DNA from: Caryophanales bacterium UBA1719
GTDB taxonomy: Bacteria; Bacillota_I; Bacilli_A; RFN20; CAG-826
Direction: 5' to 3'
DNA length: 64,000 nucleotides
Assembly: GCA_002317145.1 (NCBI GenBank)
Contig: DCIT01000003.1
Span: 21,323 to 85,322 of the forward strand
The position numbers were made by a program, and so were the translations under genes. The notes beneath the pieces are model-generated. The model was not told the origin of the DNA, did not search any database, and worked only from the letters and a program-made list of their open reading frames with translations. Positions 28,990 to 37,720 of the stretch are shown one piece after another; within the stretch, counting starts at the first letter, position 1, and the number at the start of each line of letters is the position of its first letter.

Positions 28990-31449
28990 ATGATATTTTC
29001 AAGAAAGAAAGCTAAAGACATAAATAAATTAATTAAGAAAGCTCCTGTTTTTATTCCGACTATTGAAAGAGGATTAAATGATGAACAAATTAATTCTCGT
29101 ATAGAAGATGGTCTTGTTAATAAAACTGAAAAGACTGTTACAAAGAGTTATTTTGAAATTATATTTAAAAATGTTTTCTCGATCTTGAATATTATTTTAT
29201 TCGCGATTGCTATTACAATGATTGTATTTAAACAATATAAAAACTTATTATTTTTAGTTATCTTATCTGTTAATATCGCTATTAGCTTAGTGCAAGATAT
29301 TAAAGCGCGTAGATTGGTTGATAAACTATCGTTAATCTCTAATCCTCGTGCGACAGTAGTAAGAAACGCTAAAGAAAGCGCAGTACCTTTTAATGAAATA
29401 GTATTATCAGATATTATTGTATTAAAAGCTGGTAATACAATTCCTTGTGATGGAGTTGTTGTACATGGTGAGATAAGCGTTAATGAATCATTATTATCAG
29501 GTGAAAACAATGATGTTAAGAAATTTGTTAAATCAAAAGTATATGCAGAATCTGTTGTCACTAGCGGTATCGCTCATATAAGGGTAGAGAAAGTAGGTAA
29601 AGCTAATTATGTTGCGACTCTTCAAGAGAAAGCTAAATCATTCTCTCGTCCTAAGAGTGAAATATTAACTTCTTTATCTAGTTTTATTAAGATTATTTCT
29701 ATTGCTGCAGTGGCGATTGGTATATCTGAAATAGCGACATATTTATTCTTAAAACAACCAGTAGATGAAGCAGTTAAATCAATGACTTCTTCTGTTGTAG
29801 CAATGATTCCAATCGGAATGTATTTAATGACTTCTATTACTTTAACAGTAGGAGTTATTCTTTTAGCAAGAAAGAGAATATTAGTTAGAGAACTATACTC
29901 AATTGAAATGCTTGCTAGAGTAAATGTATTATGTGTTGATAAAACTGGAACATTAACTGATGGAAAGATGAAAGTTGATTGTTTAATTCCTTTCCCTGGT
30001 CATAACAATATTGAATTAGAAGATTTAATAGCAGGTATCTTATCTACAACTAAAGACGATAACTTAACCGCTAAAGCGTTAAAAGAAAAGTTTTCACCTA
30101 GAACAATTTTAGGTCCTGTTACGGCAATACCATTCAATAGTGCTAGAAAATATAGTGCAGTATCTTATCAAGGTATTTCCTATGTAATGGGCGCATTTGG
30201 TTTTTTTGATATCACTAATGAAGATGATGTAAATAAAGAAGTTAAAAAATATGAAGCATTAGGACGTCGTGTATTAGTGCTCGCTAAAGGTAGAGGCAAT
30301 ATTTATGAGAATAAATTACCTGGTAGATTAACAGCAATAGGATTAATTGCATTAGAAGAAAATTTAAAACCAGATGCAATTAAAAATATTGAATGGTTTA
30401 AGAATAACGATGTTTCTATTCGTATTATATCTGGTGATAGTTTATTATCACTTCAAAATATCGCAAAACGCGTAGGTGTTGAAGGATATGAGAAAGCTAT
30501 TTCATTAGAAGACTTATCAGATGAAGAAGTTAAAGAAGCTGCACATAAACATTGCATATTCGCTCGCGTTAGCCCAGATCAAAAGAAAATAATTATAGAA
30601 GAATTACGTAAAAACAATTGTGTAGCAATGGTTGGTGATGGTGTTAATGATTTACTTGCATTAAAATCCGCTGATTGCTCAATTGCGATGGCTAGTGGAT
30701 CTGACGCTGCTAAAGCTGTATCACACTTAGTATCACTTGATTCTAACTTCTCTTCCTTACCTAACGTTGTTGAGCAAGGAAGAAGAGTTATTAATAACTT
30801 ACAACGTGTTAGCTCAATATTCTTAGTTAAGACAATATTTGCTATTACGTTATCAACAGTATTCTTAGTCTTATCTTGGTTTGACCATGATATTCGCTAT
30901 CCATTCGCTGCTCCTAACTTATATATATGGGAACTTATAACAATCGGAGCCGCTCCATTCTTCGTTGCTCTTGAGCCTAATAAAGATCGTATTAAAGGTA
31001 AATTCATGGTTAACGTTGTTAGAGAATCTGTACCGGCTGCATTTATGCAATTATTATTGTGCGGAATAATGTTTGTTGCTACAACGATTAGCAGTAAATA
31101 TTTCCCACGTACATCATCTATTTCAATGGCGGTTATATTAATCACAGTAATGAGTTTAGTTATCTTCTTAAAAGTTTGCATGCCACTTAATAAATTTAGA
31201 GGCACAGTTGTTATTGTTGCCACTATCTTTGTAGCGGGTTTATTATTAGGTGATTATTATTTAGCAACAAAGTTTGGACACGAATTCTTTGATATTAGTT
31301 TTAGTTCAATTAATACTGCGACATTATTGTTAGGATTAATATCATTTATTGCTGCAATGCCGGTATATTTCTTGGTCTCATATGCATTGAATAAACTTTT
31401 AGTTAAATTACGTAATAGGAAGAACAATGAGCAAGCAAGAAATAATTAA
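28990..31449 (+). CDS. Cation-translocating P-type ATPase, CtpE-like
   Basis: This is an 819-residue E1-E2 ATPase. The phosphorylation site is CVDKTGTLTDG with Asp at residue 317. The actuator-domain motif is ESLLSGEN, and the hinge is MVGDGVNDLLALKSADCS. There are about ten helices. The organisation and the RLVDKLSLISNPRATVVR segment after the first helix pair resemble the CtpE-type group. A mycobacterial member is a Ca2+ uptake pump, so Ca2+ or another divalent ion is likely, but ion selectivity is not proven. There are no N-terminal heavy-metal domains and no CPx motif. It overlaps the tetR-type gene by 23 bp. Confidence 0.92.
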   Translation: MIFSRKKAKDINKLIKKAPVFIPTIERGLNDEQINSRIEDGLVNKTEKTVTKSYFEIIFKNVFSILNIILFAIAITMIVFKQYKNLLFLVILSVNIAISLVQDIKARRLVDKLSLISNPRATVVRNAKESAVPFNEIVLSDIIVLKAGNTIPCDGVVVHGEISVNESLLSGENNDVKKFVKSKVYAESVVTSGIAHIRVEKVGKANYVATLQEKAKSFSRPKSEILTSLSSFIKIISIAAVAIGISEIATYLFLKQPVDEAVKSMTSSVVAMIPIGMYLMTSITLTVGVILLARKRILVRELYSIEMLARVNVLCVDKTGTLTDGKMKVDCLIPFPGHNNIELEDLIAGILSTTKDDNLTAKALKEKFSPRTILGPVTAIPFNSARKYSAVSYQGISYVMGAFGFFDITNEDDVNKEVKKYEALGRRVLVLAKGRGNIYENKLPGRLTAIGLIALEENLKPDAIKNIEWFKNNDVSIRIISGDSLLSLQNIAKRVGVEGYEKAISLEDLSDEEVKEAAHKHCIFARVSPDQKKIIIEELRKNNCVAMVGDGVNDLLALKSADCSIAMASGSDAAKAVSHLVSLDSNFSSLPNVVEQGRRVINNLQRVSSIFLVKTIFAITLSTVFLVLSWFDHDIRYPFAAPNLYIWELITIGAAPFFVALEPNKDRIKGKFMVNVVRESVPAAFMQLLLCGIMFVATTISSKYFPRTSSISMAVILITVMSLVIFLKVCMPLNKFRGTVVIVATIFVAGLLLGDYYLATKFGHEFFDISFSSINTATLLLGLISFIAAMPVYFLVSYALNKLLVKLRNRKNNEQARNN

Positions 31450-31978
31450 AGCGACATTAAAAAAATTAATAGACAGCTACTCATTAAAAGATATTACTGT
31501 TCAATTAATTTGTAAGGAAAGCGGAATTAATCGCCAAACTTTTTATTATCACTATAAAGATATTAATGATGTATTAAATGATTATTTCTTAAATATTCAT
31601 ATAGATGGATTAGAAAGTGCGACTAACTGGTCTACATTAATCCATGCTGTATTAGTGTATGCAGGTAAGAATAGACAATTAATATTAAAAGCTTTAAAAA
31701 GTAACAATTATAATGCTGTTGAAAACTTTTTTAATGATAAGTTATATAAAAAAGGTTTACACTTTATTCAAGAAGCTTATGGAAATGAGCTTGATAAAGG
31801 TGATATAAACGAAGTCGCTAAATTAATGAGTGATTCATTATCAAGAGAGATATGTCGTTTATTGTCTAACCCATCAGAGTTATCGATATCTGCGATAGAA
31901 GAGAATATCTCAAAGACATTCGATGGTGTGTTAGATTTAATATGTGAAAACAAAAAGAAAAAGAGAGGAAATAAATAA
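31427..31978 (+). CDS. TetR-family transcriptional regulator
   Basis: Residues 1-50 form a TetR helix-turn-helix, with ATLKKLIDSYSLKDITVQLI, then CKESGINRQTFYYHYKDI, the conserved recognition helix and FYYHY element. The C-terminal 130 residues are helical and resemble the DhaS/AcrR-type ligand domain only loosely. A ribosome site AGGAAG lies inside the end of the ATPase gene. The stop overlaps the next ATG as TAATG. It sits in the middle of the envelope operon and could control it through the palindrome at 25835-25854. Ligand unknown. Confidence 0.93.
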   Translation: MSKQEIIKATLKKLIDSYSLKDITVQLICKESGINRQTFYYHYKDINDVLNDYFLNIHIDGLESATNWSTLIHAVLVYAGKNRQLILKALKSNNYNAVENFFNDKLYKKGLHFIQEAYGNELDKGDINEVAKLMSDSLSREICRLLSNPSELSISAIEENISKTFDGVLDLICENKKKKRGNK

Positions 31979-33132
31979 TGAAAAAAGAAGATGGAATTAG
32001 TTTAATAGTCTACGCTATTATGATTGGCGCAGCTTTTATTGTAGGATTTACTGTATTAAAACCACTGATTGAAAAAGCAACAGGGTTTGGATTTGGTTTT
32101 ACGATTTTATATATTCTTATCGCGATTCTAATTAATGTAATTGTTTTTGAATGCGCACATGTAATAGGCGCAAAAATCGGAGGATATAAAATAATATCCT
32201 TTAATATAATAGGATTATGTTTATATCGAAAAGAGAATAAATGGAAATTTAAATTTGCGAATTTTGATGGAATTACAGGTGAAACAAAAATTTGTCCTAA
32301 AAAAGAAAACGCTTCTCCTAAACCATATGCATTCGGACCTTTATTCGCATATATATTAATAGTAATAATATGTATGACTACATACTTTATTTTATCTAAC
32401 GCTATTAATGAATCCGGCACTAGTCGTGTTCAAGTTAATGTTCAATTGTTAAGAATAATTAATATATTAATGATAATGATTGTTACTGTTGGTGGAATGC
32501 TTACTTTATATAATATATTCCCAGCAAAACTAGATTCGACTACTGATGGATATCGTTTAGTGATATTAAGTAAGAAACAAAATTTAAAAGCTTATAACGA
32601 ATTACTTAGAATTGAAGGTGCTTATGCTAACAACACTAAGTTAGATAACATGTTAGTGTTTGATGAAATTACTGATTTCACTAGTGTTGTTAATTTATAC
32701 ACAATCTATAAATATTTAGAAGAAGGCAAGATTCATGAGGCAAGTGCGTTACTTGATAACATTATCAATAACAGAACAAAAGTTAGCAAAGCAACATACT
32801 GTTCAGCATTAGCGCAAAAGATGTATTTAGTTTTAATGCATGAAGATTTTGAAATTGCAAAAAAATATTATGAAAATCATGTTAAACAAGAAGAAAGAAG
32901 ATTCATTAGTAATGACTTATCTATGCAATCAATAAGAGCATATCTTCTTATTTCTTCAATGTTAGATATCTCTGAACATGAAGCTAGATATGCAATGAAT
33001 AGATCTTCTAAAGCATTAAAAAGAACCTTACCTGGAAGAGTTGAGATTGAAAAGAAATTATATGAAGAAGCTTTGAATAAAGTTGATACTGTGAGACCTG
33101 AATGGCATATTAAAGAGAAAGAAGTTAAGTAA
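31978..33132 (+). CDS. Site-2-protease (M50)-like membrane protein, first zinc ligand lost
   Basis: The N-terminal 200 residues resemble M50 intramembrane proteases. Membrane helices lie at about 8-28, 42-66, 120-142 and 160-182. The second contains FECAHVIGAKIGGYKIISFN, which aligns with the HExxH...GGY region, and NIFPAKLDSTTDGYRL aligns with the N..P...DG motif. The HExxH motif reads FECAH (residues 57-61): Glu and the second His remain, but the first His is Phe (codon 32146-32148). The third ligand Asp190 is kept. The C-terminal half (about 200-384) is soluble and helical, TPR-like. It is probably catalytically inactive or altered. It overlaps the tetR-type gene by 1 bp and is 1 bp from mscL. 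Confidence 0.75.
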   Translation: MKKEDGISLIVYAIMIGAAFIVGFTVLKPLIEKATGFGFGFTILYILIAILINVIVFECAHVIGAKIGGYKIISFNIIGLCLYRKENKWKFKFANFDGITGETKICPKKENASPKPYAFGPLFAYILIVIICMTTYFILSNAINESGTSRVQVNVQLLRIINILMIMIVTVGGMLTLYNIFPAKLDSTTDGYRLVILSKKQNLKAYNELLRIEGAYANNTKLDNMLVFDEITDFTSVVNLYTIYKYLEEGKIHEASALLDNIINNRTKVSKATYCSALAQKMYLVLMHEDFEIAKKYYENHVKQEERRFISNDLSMQSIRAYLLISSMLDISEHEARYAMNRSSKALKRTLPGRVEIEKKLYEEALNKVDTVRPEWHIKEKEVK

Positions 33133-33133
33133 T

Positions 33134-33835
33134 ATGGCAAAAGAAGAAAAGAAAGAAAAAGCTAGTGAAGCTAAGAAAAAAAGAAAAAATAAAATAGGTA
33201 AAACTTGGCAAGAATTTAAAAAGTTTATTAATCGTGGCAATGTCGTTGACATGTCAATCGGTGTTGTTATCGGTTCTGCTTTTGGAGCGATTGTAACAGC
33301 AGTTACTAATATCTTCTTAAGTGTTGCAACTTGGGGTGTCCCAGGAGGCTTAAAAGGCTTAATAACTGTATTACCTGCGGCTTCAGATGCTCAAGCGGGT
33401 ATAACAGGAATCGGGCAATCATTTCTTTCCGCGAAATTAAACGATTTTGCTGAAATGTTATATAAACAAGGTGGCTATTCATCTATCTCTGATGCTAGAA
33501 GTGCTATTACAAGCAAATATACATTGCATGGTGGAACTTATGTTTTTAATGGTGCAGCAATTATCGATTGGGGAACCTTAATAAATACCATTCTTACATT
33601 TATCGTTATTGCTTTAGTCTTATTTATTATTCTTAAGACAATTGCTAAATTAAATGCTATGCGCGAAGATGCTAAAAAGAAACTTCAAGAAGAATACTAT
33701 AAGAAGCATCCTGATGAGAGACCTGCTCCAGTAGATCCGAAAGCACCAGAACCAACAGAAAAAGAATTATTGAAAGATATTTTAAAAGAATTGAAGATTC
33801 AAAACGGAACTTATAAAGATCCTAAAAAGAAATAG
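33134..33835 (+). CDS. mscL: Large-conductance mechanosensitive channel, enlarged loop
   Basis: MscL opens under membrane tension to release solutes on hypo-osmotic shock. The amphipathic N-helix and TM1 read FKKFINRGNVVDMSIGVVIG and on to about residue 60. TM2 is at about 145-168 (DWGTLINTILTFIVIALVL). The C-terminal bundle EKELLKDILKEL is present. Two features are unusual. One is a 25-residue Lys/Glu-rich N-terminal extension. The other is a periplasmic-side loop of about 84 residues, where about 30 is usual. Total 233 aa versus about 120-150. It is the last gene of the envelope operon, and its end overlaps the convergent tldE by 14 bp. Confidence 0.93.
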   Translation: MAKEEKKEKASEAKKKRKNKIGKTWQEFKKFINRGNVVDMSIGVVIGSAFGAIVTAVTNIFLSVATWGVPGGLKGLITVLPAASDAQAGITGIGQSFLSAKLNDFAEMLYKQGGYSSISDARSAITSKYTLHGGTYVFNGAAIIDWGTLINTILTFIVIALVLFIILKTIAKLNAMREDAKKKLQEEYYKKHPDERPAPVDPKAPEPTEKELLKDILKELKIQNGTYKDPKKK

Positions 33836-35138
33836 AAACGTTATTTAAATAAATACAAGGAGCAAAGACGTCGGATTTAATATATTCAACGTTTTTGCTT
33901 ATATCTTTAACGTTTTTAAATATATTAAATAAGTTATCACTAATCGTCATCATATCTAATGGTTTAGTAATTTTGCCATTCTCTAAAATCATTCCTTCAC
34001 ATTTTAATGAGAAGTTGCCATTTTGAGCATTCATTCCAGCGTGGAGGCCTTCTAAATGATTGATATAAATACCGTTTTTAATTTTATTAAAGAAATCTCT
34101 TCTTCTTAATTTACCTGGCTTAAGAAATAATGCAGCGTGGGCACCTATTCCAATCTTAGATCCGGTTAGACTAGCATGTCCGTTAGATTGTACTTTAAAT
34201 GCTTTTGCAGTTTCTAAGTTATGTAGATATGTTTTAAGTTTTCCGTTTTTAATTAAATCGATGTTTTGTGTTGGTACACCTTGATCATCAGAGTTAACGA
34301 AATCAATTGTATGTTTTAAAGGAGATTCAAAAATTGTGACTAATGGGCTTGCAACATTTTTATTTAATTTATTTTTAAACCATGATGAATTCTTTAAAAC
34401 CAATTCAGCGTTTAATTGAGACACATAAGATGATAATAATTCTGCAGTAACTTCTGGAGCGAATATAACATTATATTTTTTACTCTTTAATTGAACTGGA
34501 TGTAACTTCTTTAAAGCATGTTTAGTAGCTTCTTTTACAAATTCATCAATATTGAATTTAGCGAAATCATTATTAATAAACATTTCGTTATGAACTTTAG
34601 TTTCGTCGTTTTCTTTAATAACTATTTCAGCTGAAAATACATAATAATTATATTTATTTGTTGTCTTAATTCCGCTGGTGTTTTGATATTCATGAGACAC
34701 TTCTTTTTCATCATAACCAACTTGTATTTCTGTAAAACGTTTATCAGCTTTTTTCAGCCTTTTTTCAATTTCAAATATTGTATCTATTTTCTTTTTAATA
34801 GGATAAGTTCCTAATTTATTATTGAAATGTTCGTATTGTTCGTATTTAGATTTTTTCTTATAAATTAATGCACCTTTTTTATGTGTATATTTAGAAGTCT
34901 CAATAAGATCTTCAATTAATTTATCAATACTTTCGTTAGATAAATTTTCAGTTGTGGACATCACTAATTTGCCATCAATAATTGCATCAACAGTGATTAA
35001 ACTGGTTGTGTGAGTAGTGTAGTTATTTAATTCACCTTTAAACACTTCTAAAGAGAATGCTGAAGATGTTATGCAACGATATTCGGCATCGTTTATCTTT
35101 TTCTTTTTTAACTTAAGGAAAAACGTTTTTGCATTCAT
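33822..35138 (-). CDS. pmbA: TldE/PmbA-type subunit of the TldD-TldE protease
   Basis: TldE is the non-catalytic partner of the TldD metalloprotease. The heterodimer encloses a chamber that cleaves unfolded or modified peptides. The 438 residues have the family fold: an N-terminal alpha/beta domain, then a beta-rich C-terminal domain with SDDQGVPTQNIDLIKNGKL and a LEGLHAGMNAQNGNFSLKCEG stretch near the end. The HExxxH motif of TldD is absent, as expected for TldE. It overlaps tldD by 4 bp. No terminator is visible, and its 3' end overlaps the 3' end of mscL. Confidence 0.9.
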   Translation of the reverse strand: MNAKTFFLKLKKKKINDAEYRCITSSAFSLEVFKGELNNYTTHTTSLITVDAIIDGKLVMSTTENLSNESIDKLIEDLIETSKYTHKKGALIYKKKSKYEQYEHFNNKLGTYPIKKKIDTIFEIEKRLKKADKRFTEIQVGYDEKEVSHEYQNTSGIKTTNKYNYYVFSAEIVIKENDETKVHNEMFINNDFAKFNIDEFVKEATKHALKKLHPVQLKSKKYNVIFAPEVTAELLSSYVSQLNAELVLKNSSWFKNKLNKNVASPLVTIFESPLKHTIDFVNSDDQGVPTQNIDLIKNGKLKTYLHNLETAKAFKVQSNGHASLTGSKIGIGAHAALFLKPGKLRRRDFFNKIKNGIYINHLEGLHAGMNAQNGNFSLKCEGMILENGKITKPLDMMTISDNLFNIFKNVKDISKNVEYIKSDVFAPCIYLNNVSISF

Positions 35139-36535
35139 TGAATTTTTCCTCCTGAACCACCAACAGTAATTTCTTTAACTCTTAAAGTTGGTTGTCCTGT
35201 TGCAACTGGAACCCATCCACTTGCAGAGCCACAATATCCAGTATCCATATCTAAGTCGTTGCCGACCATATCGATATTTTTAAGAATTTCTTCACCAGTT
35301 CCAATTAATGTTGCACCTTTAACTCTTTCACATATTTTTCCATTGCGAATGATATAAGCGGTGGAGCAGCTAAATTCAAATTGTCCTGTAATTGGATTAA
35401 CTGATCCTCCTCCTAATCTTTTCGCATATAATCCTAGTTTTGTAGATTTAATTATTTCTTCTGGAGTGGATTTTCCGTTATCAATATAAGTATTCGACAT
35501 ACGAGTGGTAGGTTCAAATTTATAACTTTGTCTACGACACGAACCGTTCGCATCTCTTTTCATTCTTCTTCCGTAAAATCTATCAACCATATAATTTTTT
35601 AAGATCCCGTTTTTAATTAAACAGTTTCTAGTTGTTTTATTTCCTTCATCATCAATGTTATTTGTTCCCCATCTACCTTTGATGGTTCCATCATCATAAG
35701 CAGTCACCAATGAAGATGCGATTTTAGTATTTAAACGATTAGGAGTAAATGTAGATAAATTTTTAGAAACTGCACAGGCTTCAAGAGAATGCCCACAAGC
35801 TTCATGAAATAAAACTCCTCCAACGCCATTACCGATAACTACTGGCATTTTACCAGAAGGACAATCTTTAGCGTTTAAAGCTTCAACTGCATCTTTTGCA
35901 ACATCTTTTGCAATTTTTTCTAAGTTAATTTTCTTAGTAAAATAATTCATCGAACCAGTTGTACCTGGAACATTTAATGCCATCTCATGTTTATCGCCTT
36001 TAACTGAGAATGCTTGAATTATTAAACGCGTATGTTCTTTCTTATCTTTAATATGCAATCCTTCTGAATTAAATATTTCGATAGATTTTTTATCACCCGC
36101 AAAAGCACATACTGTTCTATTAATTAACTTAGATTCTTTTTTAATAATCTTTGTTAATTTATCTAGTATTTCTATTCTTTTATTAATTGGAGTTAAAAAA
36201 TAACTTTCATCATTTTCGTTAATGTTTGTGACTTTTTTATCTTTAAAATCTTTGCATTTAATTTTTCTTTTACTAGAAAATGCTGAACGTAATTTTTTAA
36301 CTAACTTTAATAAATTTTCTTTATCTATTTCGTTTGTGTATCCATAGACACTTCTATTGTTTTTAAGTAGTCTAATTCCTACTCCTGTTGAGTTATTTGA
36401 TCCGATAGATTCAACGATTCCATTATCAAAATTAATTGAATGAGTGTAGGTTTCTTCAAAATAGAGTTCGCTAAAATCTGCGCCAGTGCTTAATCCTTCG
36501 TTAAGGATAAGTTTGGCTAGTTGTTTATTAATCAT
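35135..36535 (-). CDS. tldD: Metalloprotease TldD
   Basis: TldD carries the zinc site of the TldD-TldE protease, and FHEACGHSLEA contains the HExxxH motif. The substrate-domain segments DDEGNKTTRNCLIKNG, GRRMKRDANGSCRRQSY and GCGSASG-like end motifs (here CGSASGWVPVATGQP) are intact. I choose the ATG at 36535, giving MINKQLAKLILNEGLSTGADF, the typical opening. A TTG at 36565 would add ten residues. It overlaps the upstream ligase gene by 8 bp. In Enterobacteria TldDE trims RiPP precursors and degrades CcdA. Here it is in an operon with a CofE-like ligase and a dehydrogenase. Confidence 0.94.
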   Translation of the reverse strand: MINKQLAKLILNEGLSTGADFSELYFEETYTHSINFDNGIVESIGSNNSTGVGIRLLKNNRSVYGYTNEIDKENLLKLVKKLRSAFSSKRKIKCKDFKDKKVTNINENDESYFLTPINKRIEILDKLTKIIKKESKLINRTVCAFAGDKKSIEIFNSEGLHIKDKKEHTRLIIQAFSVKGDKHEMALNVPGTTGSMNYFTKKINLEKIAKDVAKDAVEALNAKDCPSGKMPVVIGNGVGGVLFHEACGHSLEACAVSKNLSTFTPNRLNTKIASSLVTAYDDGTIKGRWGTNNIDDEGNKTTRNCLIKNGILKNYMVDRFYGRRMKRDANGSCRRQSYKFEPTTRMSNTYIDNGKSTPEEIIKSTKLGLYAKRLGGGSVNPITGQFEFSCSTAYIIRNGKICERVKGATLIGTGEEILKNIDMVGNDLDMDTGYCGSASGWVPVATGQPTLRVKEITVGGSGGKIQ

Positions 36536-37718
36536 TTGTATAGTTATCAAAATATCCTTGAACAAGAATTATAGGAGTACCTTTATCTCCTGAACCACTT
36601 GTTAAATCACATAATGATCCAAGTAAGTCAGTTATTTGACGTGGGGTAGTTCCTTGAGTAGCCATGCTACCTTTTAAATCTTTTGCTTTATGTTTAATTG
36701 AATTAGAAATAGCTTCTTTTAATGCTTCACCTTTTAGGTTTTTAAAATCGTTATCCGCTAAATATTTAAGTTTTAATTCATTAGGAGTTCCGATTAATCC
36801 TTTAGTGTGAAATGGTGAGACAACTGGATCTGCTAATTCCCAAATTTTACCTTGAGGATCTTTAAATGCTCCATCACCATAAACCATGACTTCAACATGT
36901 TTACCAGTAGCTTTTAAAATATCTTCTTGAATGCCATCAACTAAACCTTGAGCATCTCTTGGGAAGAGTTTAACAGTCTCTTCAGTTGCTTTGTTACTTC
37001 CGAGTAATCCGTAATCTTTGTTATAGCCGCTTCCATCCACGCTAGAGGTAAGAATATCATCCATTCCTAAAACAATTTCTGCGCCAGCTTCTTTTAATAA
37101 TCTCTTAGTTCTAACGCGTGTATGAATATCGCAGTTTAAAACTTTCTTAGTATATTTAAGAATAGCTCTAGCTTGATTCGCGAATATAATTTCAACATCG
37201 CATCCTTCACCTTTAATTAATTCTGAATAGTATTCAATATAATCAACTCCGGTGAATTCATGCTTGTTGAATCCGAATAATTCGCGATATTGTTCTAAAG
37301 TTAATACATCAGAATATGGATTAACTTTTTTAGCATCTAAGGTATCGTAATCTAATAATGAGTTACCAACTTCATCAGAAGGATAAGAGAGCATTAATAT
37401 AATTTTCTTTGCGCCTCTTGCCATACCTTTTAATAGAATTGAAAAACGGTTACGTGAGAAGATTGGGAAGATAACTCCGATGGTATCTCCTCCAAATTTA
37501 TTTTTAATATCTTTTCCAATTGCGTCGATAGTAGCGTAGTTACCTTGAGATCTAGCTACTACTGATTCAGTAACAGCGATAACGTCTTTATCTCTTAATT
37601 CAAAGTTATCAGTTTTACCTGCAGTTAATACTGCATCGACAACAATCTTTCTTAGATTATCGCCTTCTTTTATAATTGGGCATCTTATGCCTCTACTGAT
37701 AGTTCCAACATTTCTCAT
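36528..37718 (-). CDS. CofE/FolC2-like gamma-glutamyl ligase
   Basis: The protein belongs to the superfamily of F420-0:gamma-L-glutamyl ligase (CofE). It begins with the TISRGIRCPIIKEGDNL strand, then DKDVIAVTESVVARSQGN, and later has IFANQARAILKYTKK and a VYGDGAFKDPQGKIWELADP segment. Bacilli of this kind are not known to make F420. CofE relatives have been shown or proposed to act as folate gamma-glutamyl ligases (FolC2, described in Chlamydia and archaea), so folylpolyglutamate synthesis or another gamma-glutamylation is the better guess. GGAG precedes the ATG. It lies 2 bp downstream of the dehydrogenase gene and overlaps tldD. Confidence 0.75.
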   Translation of the reverse strand: MRNVGTISRGIRCPIIKEGDNLRKIVVDAVLTAGKTDNFELRDKDVIAVTESVVARSQGNYATIDAIGKDIKNKFGGDTIGVIFPIFSRNRFSILLKGMARGAKKIILMLSYPSDEVGNSLLDYDTLDAKKVNPYSDVLTLEQYRELFGFNKHEFTGVDYIEYYSELIKGEGCDVEIIFANQARAILKYTKKVLNCDIHTRVRTKRLLKEAGAEIVLGMDDILTSSVDGSGYNKDYGLLGSNKATEETVKLFPRDAQGLVDGIQEDILKATGKHVEVMVYGDGAFKDPQGKIWELADPVVSPFHTKGLIGTPNELKLKYLADNDFKNLKGEALKEAISNSIKHKAKDLKGSMATQGTTPRQITDLLGSLCDLTSGSGDKGTPIILVQGYFDNYTND

Positions 37719-37720
37719 AT

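Noticed and set aside
36528..37718. Coenzyme F420 biosynthesis
   Set aside because: No other F420 gene is present and the lineage is not known to use F420; a folate-type gamma-glutamyl ligase role is more likely.
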